Positions 1 to 18,000 of a stretch of DNA of 64,000 bases are shown piece after piece (the first letter of the stretch is position 1; every line of letters starts with the position of its first letter). The notes below the pieces were generated by a model that saw only the letters and a program-made list of their open reading frames with translations, was not told the DNA's origin and did no database searches. This DNA is from Coturnix japonica (taxonomy: Eukaryota; Chordata; Aves; Galliformes; Phasianidae): contig NC_029527.1 in the NCBI RefSeq assembly GCF_001577835.2, positions 1,557,611-1,621,610 of the forward strand, written 5' to 3'. A program made the position numbers and the translations under genes.

Positions 1-822
1 GGCACGGCACACCCTGCTTTTGGGATCCAGCTCTGTGAACATCCATCCATCCCTTCCAGCGGCTCTGGGTCAGCAGGACAGGGACGACAGCTGCCGCTGC
101 CTGATGGAGCAGCTGTGGGGCATCCATCACACGGTCCCCGGGGGACAAAGGCACGGGCAGCGCTCATGGAGCAGCCCAACCTAACGATGCAGCCATGGGC
201 ACGCGTGGCACCGGCAGGGCACGGTGACGTGGGATGAGCCACGGGGTAGCAAACCCACGGGACACGGCGTGGTGCCCCATCGCCACCTGCCTTCACGGCT
301 GCCCGGCTTCGCCTCATCCCGCAGCCCCATCCCCTGCTCTCCCCCAGCTGCCGGCCCCGCTGTAACCCAAGAAGCGCAGCCCGCGGGGCTGTGGATTAAC
401 CGAGAGACAATCGGGGTCTGTGGGGCGGCACATGGCGGGGGTGGCTGCGGGCTCACCCGGCCCCCTCCGCCCCTGGGGACCGAGCTCTTCCAGCTCCCTT
501 CCCCCCGCGGCCGTTTGGGCTCCTGCCCTGTTTGTGGCACGGCAGAAAGTGCTGCCAACATCCCTCTGCAGCAGCCCCTCTCCATCCCCTCTCTCAGGAG
601 TTGATTATTTGAAGCTGTCGGCAGTGTTTAGCTTAGCCCTGGATTCATCGCCCGCAGCTGTTTCCATCCGAGGACGCTCCGTCTCGCCCCGCCTGCAGGA
701 GAAGCGGCGTGTCCGTGGGACGGTGCCACCCCCCGCTGCCGCCCGGGCCCACGCTGGTGTCACGCAGGTCGCAGCTGGGGCTGAGCGCATCGCGGAGCAT
801 CTTCTTCCCTTCGGCCGCAGCG
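1..822. promoter_or_regulatory. GC-rich 5' flank of the semaphorin gene
   Basis: No coding exon could be supported here. The stretch is GC-rich with scattered CpGs and leads directly into the semaphorin start codon, so it probably holds promoter and 5' UTR sequence. A short AT-richer patch lies near 599-660. I could not place a transcription start or a TATA box, and an upstream untranslated exon outside the window is possible. The open frames in this stretch are GC-driven and resemble no family I know. Confidence 0.4.
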
Positions 823-5509
<4,687 letters not shown>

Positions 5510-5915
5510 GGGCACAGAGCCTCCCCAATACAACTACCTCACACTGTGCTGGGACTGCCTGCCTTGGCTCCTGGACACAAAGCCTGCGTGCCCTGAGGAG
5601 CTGATTCCCATTCTTCCCTGGCCTGTTCTTAGCAGCAATAAGGAAGACAAGAGGCTGAGAATGGAAAGCAGCCATTCTTGCACGTGGCTCCCAGCACTCG
5701 GCAGCACCTGGACCCACAGTGGGTGCAGCACCCACCCCCAGCACCATCCCGGAGGGCTGAGGGGTGCCCACCGCTCCCAGCCCAGCCCACAGCACTGTTA
5801 TGGATTCCAAAGCCAGAGAGACAACAGGCAATTATACCAACTTACAATTTATTATTAAAAACAAAAAAATGACATGAAACACAAGTAAAAATAAATACAT
5901 CATATAAACAACAGA
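5510..5915 (+). other. Semaphorin 3' UTR and poly(A) signals
   Basis: Sequence after the TAG stop at 5507-5509. The first plausible plus-strand signals are ATTAAA at 5854-5859 and AATAAA at 5890-5895, which would give a 3' UTR of about 380-410 nt. The end is inferred from these words only. It overlaps the probable end of RAD54L2 on the other strand. Confidence 0.5.
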
Positions 5916-7466
5916 TTGTTCCAAGTCTCTGCTCCGGGAGCTCAGGCAAGCACAGCCTGTTGGACAGAGAGCAGAGGGAAGCACGAGATCATGCGTGGGG
6001 CACCGACCCACCCGCCCTGCTGGGTGCTCCTCCTTCCAACCACAAAAGACCAGCCACAAATGAAGGCGGGAGTTCAAAACCGAAAGAATAACCCCAAAAC
6101 AACAGGAAAACCAAAGTGAGACTCATGGATGGATTCAGTCGGGCTCTGTGTGCCCGTGGCTGTGCCGTGAGCCGGTGCCATTGACCCAGCAAAGGGACAC
6201 ATCCTGCACGGCGTCCCCACAGCATCACATTGCGTCCCCTTGTGCCCAACACTCCCCAGCCCTTCCCCTAGTTCCTCCCCTGCACAAACACAATTCACCC
6301 AAGTGCGGCGAGCAACACCAGCTGCGAATGCGTCGCTGCCCTTTGCATCTTTTGACCCCTCAACTGAGCGATGTTCTGGTGGCGCTCAGCTGTTTGCTGC
6401 TGTTGCTGAGCCAAAACACATCATCATTTGTAGTGAACACCCCCCTGCTAGCCAGAACCCCCTGCTGTGTGTGTGCATCTGCAGCCACCCCCTGGCACCC
6501 CGCAGAGCCCACCCCGGCCCTGGGACATCACCCCACTGCCCCCCAGTTCTTCCTTAGGTTCTCTAAGAAGCCGGGCAGAGCCCTGCAGGGCTGTCCCCAG
6601 CGTCACCCCCTGCCCCACCGCTACCGCTGGTGGTTGGGAGACAAAGTCAGCAGCAAAAATAAAGAGAGCACTGAACCAGGTGGGAAAGCGGCGCTCCAGG
6701 CTCAGGACTGGGACAGGAGCCCTGCAGCAGAACCACATGTTGAGGGAGGGGGTGTAGGGTGGGGATCCCCAGGAGAGGGGCTGCAGGGCTCACAGGGGTC
6801 CCTCCACTCAGGAACAGCCTGCACAACCCCGTGGTGCTGGGAGGAGGAGGGAGCGGATGGGCAGGTGATGCCCAGCAGGAATGCAACGGTGATGGCCACC
6901 CCTTGGGCCGGGCTGATGGGTGTGGGGACACGGACCCTCTTCAAGGGGGACCCCGTTGTGCCCAAAGGGTGCCTGGGACCAGGGCAGGTGCCTGGAGAGC
7001 TGCAGGGAGGCTGCCCACAGAGCTGTCCCAAATGCCACCACCTGCAGCGGCACACAGCCCAGCGGGGACACATCTCAGTGCAGGGTCCCGAGCTGCAGGG
7101 GGTGGGGGGGCTGGGCTGCCACTCCTCTCCCACTCTCCCCACCGGGACCACCCGTTGCTACGACCCATCCCCAAATCCACCAGCAACCACAGCCTCACGG
7201 GGACGCGGCGGGCAGCGGCACAGGGCTGTGCGCAGGAGGACACACAGAGCACGGGAGGGCACGACTCACAAGGCAGCACTGTCACGGCTTTGGAGGAACT
7301 TGCATGAACACCATCAGTTAATTTGCTTTGTTACTTTTGTGGGGGGGTTTGATTTTTATTTCCATGGTGCATCCAAAGACAAGTTGTCCAGCAGTTTGCT
7401 CAGAACCCCTCGGTTTTCAACTCCTAGGATATGTTAAAGAAGAAAGCACTATTTTAATGTTTGTCT

Positions 7467-7515
7467 TAAAAAATAATAATAATAAAAATAATTAATAATA
7501 ATAATTAAAATAATT
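7467..7515. repeat. AT-rich AATAAT low-complexity tract
   Basis: Irregular AATAAT/AATTAA repeats in the RAD54L2 3' UTR. In the transcript sense this reads as TTATTATT and ATTATTTTA-type words that resemble AU-rich elements, but the run is too simple to prove a function. Confidence 0.6.
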
Positions 7516-8483
7516 TGCATAGCTAAACTGTCGATCTAAGGCTTCTACGAGCGGCGTGGTTATGTTTGACAGACAACGGCCATTGAACAGAGAAGGACAC
7601 TAGGAAAGCCCCGGAACAGTTCTTTTATTGTTTCCATGCCACATCTCCGTCGCGCGCAGCCCTGATGGAGGATGGCAGCGCATCCTGCCCTGCCCTGCCT
7701 GCTCCCAGCCAGCACCAAACAGGCTCCGAGAGCCCCCAGGGCTCACCCGAGCCCTGCAGAGCTGCCTCTCCTTCCTCCCATCCAGCCTCCACACCTGGAA
7801 GGAGCACAGCGGCTCCTCCACCTGCCCTGAGAGCACTGGAGGGCTCCGTGCCTGCCCAGCTGCTCCGCAGCCCCCATGGGATATGGTGTGATGAGGGGAA
7901 GCTACGAGGCCACAGCCAACTTGCCCTATGCTTCAGCTGCTCCCCCTGCCACACAGCCCGACAAGCATCCACTGAGTGATGGAGGTCAGAGCTTCACGGA
8001 TTCCTTTTGCGTTCACACAGAAATTAATTTAGAAATAGAAAGATTCCCCCGAGCAATAAATACGACGCCTTCATGTAATAAATTAAGGTAGAGATTCTGT
8101 GTGGGGCGGGGGGAAGTGGCTCCCATCGCAGAGCTGCCAGCCGGGTGCAGCCCCCTGCCCTGCCTGGGGCTCAGCCCACCCAGTCCATGGTCTGCAGGGT
8201 TGGGGGGGGGGGGGCACTGGGACCCCCTGCAGCTGCCACACAGTGGGCACAGTGGGATGGACCTACCTCAGTTGGCTGCCCCAGAAGGGCCCGGAGCCCT
8301 CCCGTGGCTTAGAAGAGAATTTGAAAAGGACAACAGATTGTGGGGTGATTTTGTGTCGGTTTTTTGTTGTTGTTCATTTTTTGTTTTTTCTTTTTCTTTA
8401 CATCAATCCCTCCCCCTACAACACACACGACATAAAATCTCCCTCCCCCACCCCCATAAACTCCCCTCCCCGGTAAAAACACT

Positions 8484-8518
8484 TCCCCCCCCTCCCCCCC
8501 CCCCATCCCCAAACCCCG
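8484..8518 (-). repeat. C-run tract; G-rich in the RAD54L2 transcript
   Basis: The plus strand shows runs of 8, 11, 4 and 4 C separated by 1-3 bases. In the minus-strand RAD54L2 mRNA this gives four or more G runs of at least 4, the pattern expected of a G-quadruplex. A separate run of 13 G on the plus strand sits at 8202-8214. Confidence 0.7.
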
Positions 8519-9020
8519 ACCTCCGCTGGAGCCTCCCCCTGGCCCCCACCTCCCCTGGGGAGGGAAGCTCACGGATAAGGCAGTTCGTGTGAGAGGGAGA
8601 GCGCCCGCCAGCACCGCGCCTCCGGGCTGAGAAGGGCAGCGATGGGCACCGAGCCTCCCCTTCGGACAAGACAGAACAGAGACAGACAGACAGACAGGGC
8701 ATGGGAGGGAGGCACTCCTATGGTTTGCATCGCCGCTTCCCTCCGGCCCTGCCTCGTGCTCCCCCGGCCTTCAGGTCCGTCCTATGCCCCCCACCCAGCT
8801 CCCAGCCCTCAGTACAGTTCAGATCCTTGACGGCTAAAAAAAACAAAGAAACCAAACGACAGAACAGAACGAAAAGAAGAAAACCAACCCCTTTGCATCC
8901 TTCTCCAACCCACTGCCGTGGCCTGGGGACGGGGGGGATGGGGGGAAAATCCTGACTCCCACTGAGGTCCTGCAACTTTCGCCTCCCGGCGGAGCTGAGA
9001 CCGAGCGGGAGCTGGGCCCG

Positions 9021-12000
9021 TTATTTCCCTGTGATCTCTATAACATCGTCGTCTTTGTCCTCGTCATTAGAGCTGCATCCCACCTCTGGGACCTCCTGGG
9101 GTTCAAACTGAGGCACCTGGGAGCGAAGGAAGCCCCCGGCCGGGTAGCCCGAGTGAGGGGACACATAGCCAGGGTAGGCGGATGCCATGCTCCTGGGAAG
9201 GCTGCTAGGCAGGACAGGGGCTGGGAAAGGAGCGAACATCCTGGGCTCGGGCAGGAGGGACTGCGTGAAGGGGAGCGAGTAACTGGGCAGCACCCCCGTC
9301 AGAGATGGGTTTAGCATGAATGAGGGGACGCTGGCGGTGGCTGAGGTAGCAGCAGAAGAGCTGGCGGTGCCGGCTGTCAGCAGAGGGTCAGTAGTCACAG
9401 GGAACACCAGATGAGGGTCTGGGAGTAAATTGGGCAGCTGGTAGTAAGAGGAGCCAGCGCCCATGTACAAGGAGTTTCCTGGCTGGGAGGCAAATGGATG
9501 GGTTAGGTTGTGGTTTAAAGAGACAGGAGGCATGGCGAACCCACCGGAGACGGGGTACCCGTGTTCGTACGGCTGCACGGACGATGGCAGCTGGCGCTTC
9601 TTCTGCTGCCTGCGGGTTTGCTCCTCCGGAGTTGATGGCGAGCTTGACTTGCGCTTGTTGCCCCGTAAGTCCAACACGGAGTGGGCATCGACGTGCTGGC
9701 CAGAGGCTGGCAGGGCTGAAGACACGGAGGCAGCCACGCAGTGAATCCCCGCGCGCTGCTCAGCTCCTCGAGTCGCTATGCTGGGCGCGCTGTCCGTGCG
9801 GGACGGGTGGCCTTGTGCTGTGGTGGTGCTGGGGGAGCTGTGCCGGGACTCCCGGGCTGCTGCCGCCTCCGCGTACTGCTGCAGCTCGCTGATGATTTCA
9901 GGGCTGTCGGGGGATATGGGCCGAGTGAGCTCCTCCGCGCTGGGGAGCTGCGGGGATGAGGCACTGTGTCTGCCGTTGCTTGCGGACTCCAGCGAAGAGC
10001 TCTGGGAGCCTGCAAAAAAGGAGGTGGAGGAGGTGAGAAAGACAGCCCTGGAGAGGAAGCTGGGATCTGAGAGGGAGAAAAGGTGAGGATATTGTGGGGA
10101 TGCTGTGGGGCGAGCTCTGAACACAAGGCAGCCAGGGAACAGAACACCCCAGACACTCAGGCACGGAAGTGGACGAGCAAGCCCTGCAGAGCGCTCACAA
10201 GCCTTACCTGAGGCAGCTGCCCGACGGTCTTCGTTGCCCTTTGGCTTCCCAGTGGTCCGAATAGCAAAAATCCGCCCATCACTGGTCCGGATGTACGTCC
10301 CTGAAACAGAGGGAGAACAGCTTCATTCACGGCTCCCGGTCTCAACTGAGGACTCCAACCACTGAGCAGAGAGGCTGCCCAGGCAGGAACACAACAGCAG
10401 TGCTGCAGAAGGCCAGGCCGACAGAACAAGCAGGGTGATCAGTGGGGGGCCTTCTGGCCTTTCCTCACTCCTCATATTCTCCTCTTCAGTGTTCCTGGGT
10501 AGGAGCTCATCCACACCCAGTGGGAAATGTGGAACCTCATACTCAGGGTGCTAAGTTTGCTCTGGAAACACTGGGAAAAGTGTTTGGCTGCCCCAGTACA
10601 TGCAGTGGGTGCTGTGAGAACAAGACACTCAGCAACAACATCCAACAGCTCCTCTCAGAGGCAGATGCAGTCATAGCTGCAATAGTCCTGAAGTGTCAGC
10701 TGCAAGAGCACACCATGGGCTGCAACAGAGCCACTATGAAGTCCAGATCTCCTCCCCTTGCCTGACTGATGCCTTTCCATCCTCCTCTTTGCTAATTAGC
10801 ATTGGTCAAGTCCCCACCCAGAGATCTTCCCAAGGCAGAGGGCCTTACCTTTTGTCCCTCGGATGATGTGGATGCTCTCGCCAGCACTGATTCTCGCCTG
10901 TACATCAGTGGATGTGTTTGTACCCGGAATCACAATATCTGGGAGTGGAGGAAGAAACAAACAATGCCTGTGAAACCGTGTGCCATTCACAGCTGGGAGA
11001 GGGGAACAAACCCTTCCATTTGCAATGCTATTGCCTCCTCTCTGTGCTGCGCCAGAAGCAAGCCCCAAGTGTATTTCTGAGCAGTACAGGAGGCAGCACA
11101 GGCTTCAAGGAAGCAAAGCCGTGCTGCTCTGGCACAGCATTTCTCCTGTCCCAGCAAAGACAGCTGATTACTCCTGTCTGGAAGCAGTATTCACTCGTCT
11201 CTCAAAGAGTTCACTCCCAGTAACCCACCAAGCATGTGCCCCTTAGACACCTGCAAGCAAAGTCCTCCACATTCTGGGGAACTGCTCAAATGCAGAGTAG
11301 TGATACCAGTTGCTCTGACATCTGTTTACCCACAGCCTGTGTGGACATCAGCAGTTCACCTTGCTCCTCAACTCACTGTGGTCATCACAACTCAACTACC
11401 TGTGAGCAGCAGCAACTCACCTGTGGTTGTGACAATCTTCTGCACAAGGACACCGGCTCGCTGTAGATAATTGATGGGGAAGTTGACAGCAGGGTTGGAA
11501 CTTGAGGTTGATCCTGCACTGCCCAAGGGGACATGCCGAGGCATCATAGGAATGGGAGTGGACTGAACTGGGCGGACACTTGCCACTGGCTTGTCCTCGC
11601 CTTTGAGCGCTGGTCGCCTAGTGAGAGAGGAGAGAGGAAAGTGCAGTGTCCTCACTGACAGGACAGCTAAATGTCCTCTGTGCCTTCATTTATCATCTAC
11701 AACACAGGAAGAAGGGAAAGATGCAGACACTTACCAGTTCCTTTGGCTGAAGGCAGGGATGCTCGTCAGGCTCTGGTCACTGGCTGGGTAATATTGTGCG
11801 TAGGACGGCCGAGTGTAGGGGACGGATGCTCGCTTTTCCTCCTCATAGCTCTTCTTGGCTGCTTTCTTCTCTGCCTTGGTCAGCTTGTGCTCCTTCCGGT
11901 CAATCAGCAGTGATTCATGTTGAAAAGGCTCCTGCAGCCCAACAGCACAGAGCTTTTGTCACCAACTCACCGCAAGAGGGAACCAACATACCCCACACGG

Positions 12001-15000
12001 CAGCCACCCTGTCCCCATCCCAGCAAGAGGGACAAGGGGAGTGGGGGCAGAGCTGGTCAGAGCACAGCATATCTGGGGACACACTGCAAGAGCAACCAAG
12101 GCACAGCCTGAAGGTTGACTGAGAGTCAGCTAAGCCATCATGTCTGCCAAGCCAAGAGTGCAAGCACAGAGCCAGCTGAGATGTCTCATAGCCACCAGAG
12201 CCCAACACCTGGCCACAGGTTCACTCTGCAGCACCATCCTACCAGCAGAGCTCTCCCCAGCAGAGCCAAGTGCTGGCTTTCCCCTACATTGTTTTAAAAT
12301 CACTTCAGAAAGAGAGCTGGCAGCAAGTTGAGATGTTCCACTGCCTCCTTCCTGGTCAAAATAAGAGGTGCCCTATCACCTACCCCCAATCCTGCCCAAG
12401 ATAGAAGCGGCTCAAAATGTGTAGAAGATACTACACCAAAGGGCAGGTCTCTTAGGACCCTCTCTGGAGGAATTTTTATCTATTCCCACCAGCATACTGA
12501 TGTGTTCTTCTTGCCATCACATCCCCATCACATAGCCAAGCCCCAACAGCCCCCTCTTGCCCACACAGTGCTCTACTAGAAAAGCAGCAGGTTGGTCTTA
12601 TACCTTGGTGATGAGGTGAGGATACTTGAGACAGGCTAACTGTAGAACCGACTCCTTCATCTTGCTTGGATTGAGGGAGAGCTGAGCAAGGTCGGATTCC
12701 TCTTCCACAAAATGCAGAAGATTCTCCACCTCCCGTCGGGTGAAGTTCAGCACTGGGTTCAGGTCATCCACCACCCGATCTGGAAGAGGGAGGGAACAGT
12801 GTGAGCTGAGAAGGGAAGAGATGGACACTGCTCCCCTTTCTGCACTCCTGTCCTTACAGAGCTCCCTCTTTGCAACCTGAACGCTCTTCAGAAGCCTTGT
12901 GTAAATGTTAAGGCATCATGCTGGGAGACGAGCCTGTCTGACCAAATCACACTGACAAATGTCTCATCCTCTGAATTGCACAGCAATGCAATGCAGGCAT
13001 GCAGGAACGTGAAACTAAATGTAAATGGTGTCCCACTTCACAACCTCCACATCCTAAGGTTGAAAACAGACAAGGTCAGGGATATAAAGGTGGCAACGTC
13101 AATACTTGGCCCTCCAAAACGCCACCAAAAAGGCTCAACCAGGTGCTGAAAACCACAGAAGTCTCGAGTTGAAAGCTAAGAAAAGCAGCCACGGTCCCTC
13201 CCTTGCAAGAGCCTGAAAGTTTTGCTTGGACGTTTCCTCCTGCACGTGGGGCAAAGGGAAGATGTAGAGAAAACATCCATACTCAGGACTCTCCTGGGAG
13301 TGAGGCCAGCTACTGGGAGACTCTGCCTCAAGGGCAAAGCAGCACACTGAGCTGATCACACTGAGCTGCTGCCTCTAGAGCAGAGATGAGACAAAGCAGA
13401 ACACAGGCAGCAGAACCCTCTTTGGGTCACTACAGCCCTTGGCTGCATACACTACAAGAGCAGCTTGACAGCTGGCACAAACCAGCACAAAAGGAACTTC
13501 TGGTATGAGGGCAGGTTAGATCACGAATGAATTCGTTAATGTTGGCTCCTGAGTAATTTCTATCAGTCAAAAATATCAGTATGTACTTTTATTTTGCTAT
13601 TTTTTGCTCTCTTGGTGCCAGAGAAATTGGAGGTACAGAGCTACTCAAAAAATAATGCCCAGGCATGCGGGGAGGGGGATCAGCAGCCCTCAAGCTCCAA
13701 GTCTCTTCTACAACCAAGAAAGTAACAAGGAGTGTAAATGGCACAGCAGAGCATAGTTCTGCTGTGGGATGCTGGCTCTACAACTCTCACTGCTCTGTCC
13801 AGATTTTCTTGCAGGGTCTCATGTCACTGCTGACTCAAACATCAAACTTTGCCTTAGAAAACTTCCTTCTGCCAACTTCTTTGGCTGTTCGGTTTTCAAC
13901 CGTTAAAATAAAAAGCTATGAAAACACAGAAACGAGACTCAAAGGAGCCAAAAGGAGGAACAGCCAAGAACAGTATTGTGTCTATACCTACCTGACATGC
14001 CCTGCTTGGAGATCTGACGGTCATAGATCTTCTTCTCCAGGGTGTAATCAGACACCAATCTGTAAATGTGGCACGGCTTCTTCTGCCCGTAGCGGTACAC
14101 TCGGCACACAGCCTGGGCATCATGGCATGGGTTCCAAGAAGCATCAAACACCACCACTCTGTTCGCACCAATGAGGTTGACACCCAAACAGCCAGCACTG
14201 GAAATGAAAGGCAAAATTTCCAATAGTTGCCTTGGCCAATATTCAAAGCTTCTAGGCAGGGGCAGCCACCACAGCCATGGTGTGTCCATGGGAATCTTCC
14301 TACAGTTTTACAGGCAACTTCAACCCTCTATCTGGTTTCCAAGACTGTTATCAACAGTTTGCAGAAGACCTTGGCTACAGTTTTACACCTCTAGGGAATA
14401 CAGAAGGAGATGGTACTATTGTCCCATAAATTCTTGAGAGCAGGTTACAAAGGAAGCTAAATTGGAAACCCACACGCATATGGAGGAGCAATGCAAGTCT
14501 TCCACTACATCCTTCTGCTCTGGCCAGCTTACCGTGTGGACAGAAGGAAGAGCCAAACAGAAGCGTTACTGGGATCATTGAACTGGTTAATCAGTCGCTC
14601 CCTTTCTGAGGCAGAGGTGCTGCCATCCAGCCCTAGGAAGGAAATTAAAGACACATTTATAAGCACAGCATATCTGGGGGAATCACAACGGAACAAATTT
14701 GCTTTCCAACCACTCAGCTTTGGCTCTGGTTTCTAACCAGTTCTATACCTTCATGCACTCCTGGACCATAACTGAACCACTCCATATCTCTAATTTGCCC
14801 AGCCAGGCAGGTGCTATGCAACAAGCCAGCCTGGGCTTTGTTCAACTGAAAGATCAACCAAAACATTACTCAAGTTTGGCAAGGCCAAGACTGGGAGTGC
14901 TGCAACACACCTACCACATTAAGGCTTTGTATTAGGCAAGCGAAAGCAGCAGGAAAAACAGCATCACATGGTCTGGAAGCTCAGGGAACCAAGAGAAAGG

Positions 15001-18000
15001 AAATTGTGAAAGCCTTTGGCAAAACCTCATTGACTGGATCAGGGCACAGAGAACAGTGGCCTAAAGGAGTGCAGAGGGGCTGTCAAGTCCCTGCTCCTGT
15101 GCAGCATCTTGCTTCTAGCGGCTCTGAGATACTTCAGATGCCAAACACCTGTGACTAAGATGTCTAAAAGAAGACTGAGAAACTCTCAGCAAGTAATAGA
15201 AGTGATGCTGCCTTCCCAAGCAACTTCTCAAGAATGGTCTGAAAAAGACTTCATCAGAAGATCACTTCAGAAGAGCATTTACAGAGTCAGGGAATACTAC
15301 AGGATGATGGTGGAAGACACTCAGGAATTAGCCCACCACAAAAGATCCAACAGCATCACACCAAAGGAGAGGAGGTTTGGTTGCACCTACTGTAATAGCT
15401 GATATTTCGGACCCAGTTGTGAACTCCTCCATCTGAGCCTGGAGGATTTGGCATTGGTCTCTTTGCCAAAAACTCTTCGATGACAGACAAAGTGGACAGG
15501 CTCTGGCTGAAAAAACAAGGATTCTGTTCAGGAGAAAGCCCCAGCAGCAGAAGTGGAACATCAGAACTCTTCCCCAGTGACTCTAGCATTGATGGTGCCA
15601 GACCCTGTCTCCTGCAGCCCACCTCTTGCTCATAGAATACATATTGGCAGAGTATAAAATGCTTGAAAAAAAAAAAAAAAATAAAATAAAATAAAAAGGA
15701 TCTAATACAACAAAAGAGAAAAAGGGGAACTGCCAGACCATGCACCCCATGTAACAACCTGCCAGCACCAGAAGGTGCTGGACAACTTGAGCATTTAGTG
15801 ACTGTAGGATCAGCCACTGATACTTTGCTTACCTGAAGACCAAGATCTTGTCTCCAAGCTTCATGCTCTCCTCAACTAGGTGGAACAGTAACACCATTTT
15901 GGGTGAGTTTTCCAAGACTCCCGTCTGGTAATCACACAAGATGTCTTTGGCCTATCAAGAAATGGGAGATTATTACAGGTGGAGTTGGTGATGCCCTGTT
16001 TATCTCACCTTGATATGGATTATCGAACTAAATAAGTAGTTTCAGACAGGATATATTCATCCAGTCAGTCCAGCTGACAATGCTTTTTCCAACCACTGCT
16101 GCTGCCTCCCATTCCAGAAGCTCCAAATGGAGGATGGATGAATGAGCATCCTCCTACCTTCTCGTGATTCTGCTCTTATCACTAGATCTCTCCTCTGCAT
16201 CCTGCTAGATTTATCCCCATTTTATCTAGACTAAATTTCAGCCTGACATCTTTTTAGAATAACAAAGTCCATAGCCTTCTTGGTCAGATAAAAACAATGG
16301 TATTATGTGTGTTGCCTGCACTCCAGTCATACAAGTGTGACTGAATTCCCACTCAGCACCATGCAGACACGCTGATCAAGACACTCTGTGAGAGAAAATG
16401 GATGATAAATGCCTGGCTTTCAAACAGGAGAGTCTTTTTCTTTGCTCTGCTTCAGAAAAAACTGCCCTAGTGAAAACAGGTTCAGCCTTTAAGTGTCTGG
16501 TCTACGTGTACTGCAACTTGCCAGATGCAGAGTTTTCCAGCCGTGGTACTCACCCATTCGTAAGTAACAACCTGATTTGCCCTCTCCTGAAAGGGGTTGA
16601 AGCCAACACTCTGGAGGAACTTGCTGTTGGTGGCTTCTCCAACTGGTGATGGCAAAGCATTACTCTCTGTTTTGACTTTAACTCCTTGAGGCTGGCAGCG
16701 GGAATTGGTGCTTGCTGTGCCAAGGTCGTCCACATCCAAGTCCTGCTCGTTTGCTAAGTTCTCCTTTTGCAGAGCTTCATACAACACATCCGGATGGTTC
16801 CAGATCTGAAGGGGTAAGAAAAGACATTAGTTAGGCCTGTGCTGGCCTGCTCCCTCTCAGTGTTTGGGAACTGAAAGCCCCCAGAGTTACTCAAAGGATA
16901 GAATTAATACTTTGATAATCTCATCACCATTCCCACATGGAACTGTACAGGACTGAAGAGATAGCCAGTCTGACTGCATTAAGGCAGCAAAAATAGAAAA
17001 CACGATTCAGTCACGATGCAATGTACAAGCTGTCTCAACCACGGCTCTCCTGACTGCAGAGCTGCCAATTCTTTCCCTCAGAACAAAACAGAATGGCACT
17101 CTGACTCTCACAGAGCACAGAGGAAGCTGTTCGCACTGAAGCAGGTGACCGCTCATGGTATCAGCCCAGGTCTGAACACAATGTTTAACATCCCTGCGTG
17201 CCGGGTTTGTAAGTGTGGAATAACAATTCTGATGGATCACTGCAGAGAACTCTGGGGAGAGAGGATGGATCTGGCCAACCACACTTCTGTCTCCTGTTTC
17301 AATCCATATTCTTGCCTTTCCCCTGCTGATATATATATATATATATATATTTGCAACTCCAGTCAAAACTTACCTTACAGCATACACAGAAAGCTTTGAG
17401 TGGGTTTAGTCCCAGCCAGCCGCTGTTGCCTGCATCTCGGAACCGGTTCATGAACTCTGTATAAAGGGCCCGCTGGATCTTCGACAGACGTACCAAAATG
17501 ACATGTTCTTCCTTAGAGGGGAGCTGAACCTTCAGCACATTGTGCCCCCGCCTGCGGAGGTGATAAAGAAATAGAGATAAAAAGAGGGAAGGGAATTTCC
17601 CAATCTGCTCTCTCTGCAGCTGCCTGCAGGGCATGATCTTGACTTCCTGCCCACCTGGCTGCATGCTTCTCTAAAGCATGACACTCATGAGATACTCTCC
17701 CTGCAGCCAAATCCTAACAGCAAGCACAATTACAGAGATCTCAATCGTTACAATTTTCCAGCATGGGTCACAGTGTTAGGAGAGTGATGGAAGTCTTGTG
17801 TTGTTTTTTTTTCTTGGCAGCTGAAAAACAGAATTAAGATCTAAGGCTTCTTTTTAGCTCTGCCAATGACTAAGATACTCCATCCAAATCACTGATCCAG
17901 CACCTCAGAACCCTTGACCAAGAAACAAAGCCAATTTGTCTCCAGGGTGGCAGAGGCACCGTCACCTTTTTGTAACTGATTGTTCATGAATCACTTCCAG

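Larger units (their letters stand above)
5830..9020 (-). other. RAD54L2: RAD54L2 3' UTR
   Basis: Downstream (minus strand) of the RAD54L2 stop, with no supported gene in either direction. Minus-strand AATAAA signals (TTTATT on the plus strand) stand near 7624-7629, near 7355 and at 5848-5853, so several poly(A) sites are possible; the farthest gives a UTR of about 3.2 kb. It alternates GC-rich filler with AT-rich blocks at about 7290-7620 and 7990-8100 that look more constrained. A C/T-rich tract at 8395-8520 becomes G-rich in the transcript. The 429-codon plus-strand open frame across 6148-7437 is antisense to this UTR and shows no family resemblance. Confidence 0.7.

Noticed and set aside
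6148-7437. 429-codon plus-strand open frame
   Set aside because: It lies antisense to the RAD54L2 3' UTR in GC-rich sequence, has no domain, no codon regularity and no family resemblance; long stop-free runs are common at this composition.
13645-13672. ACTCAAAAAATAATGCCCAGG, resembling a mariner terminal repeat
   Set aside because: Only about 20 bases resemble it, with no partner end or transposase sequence nearby.
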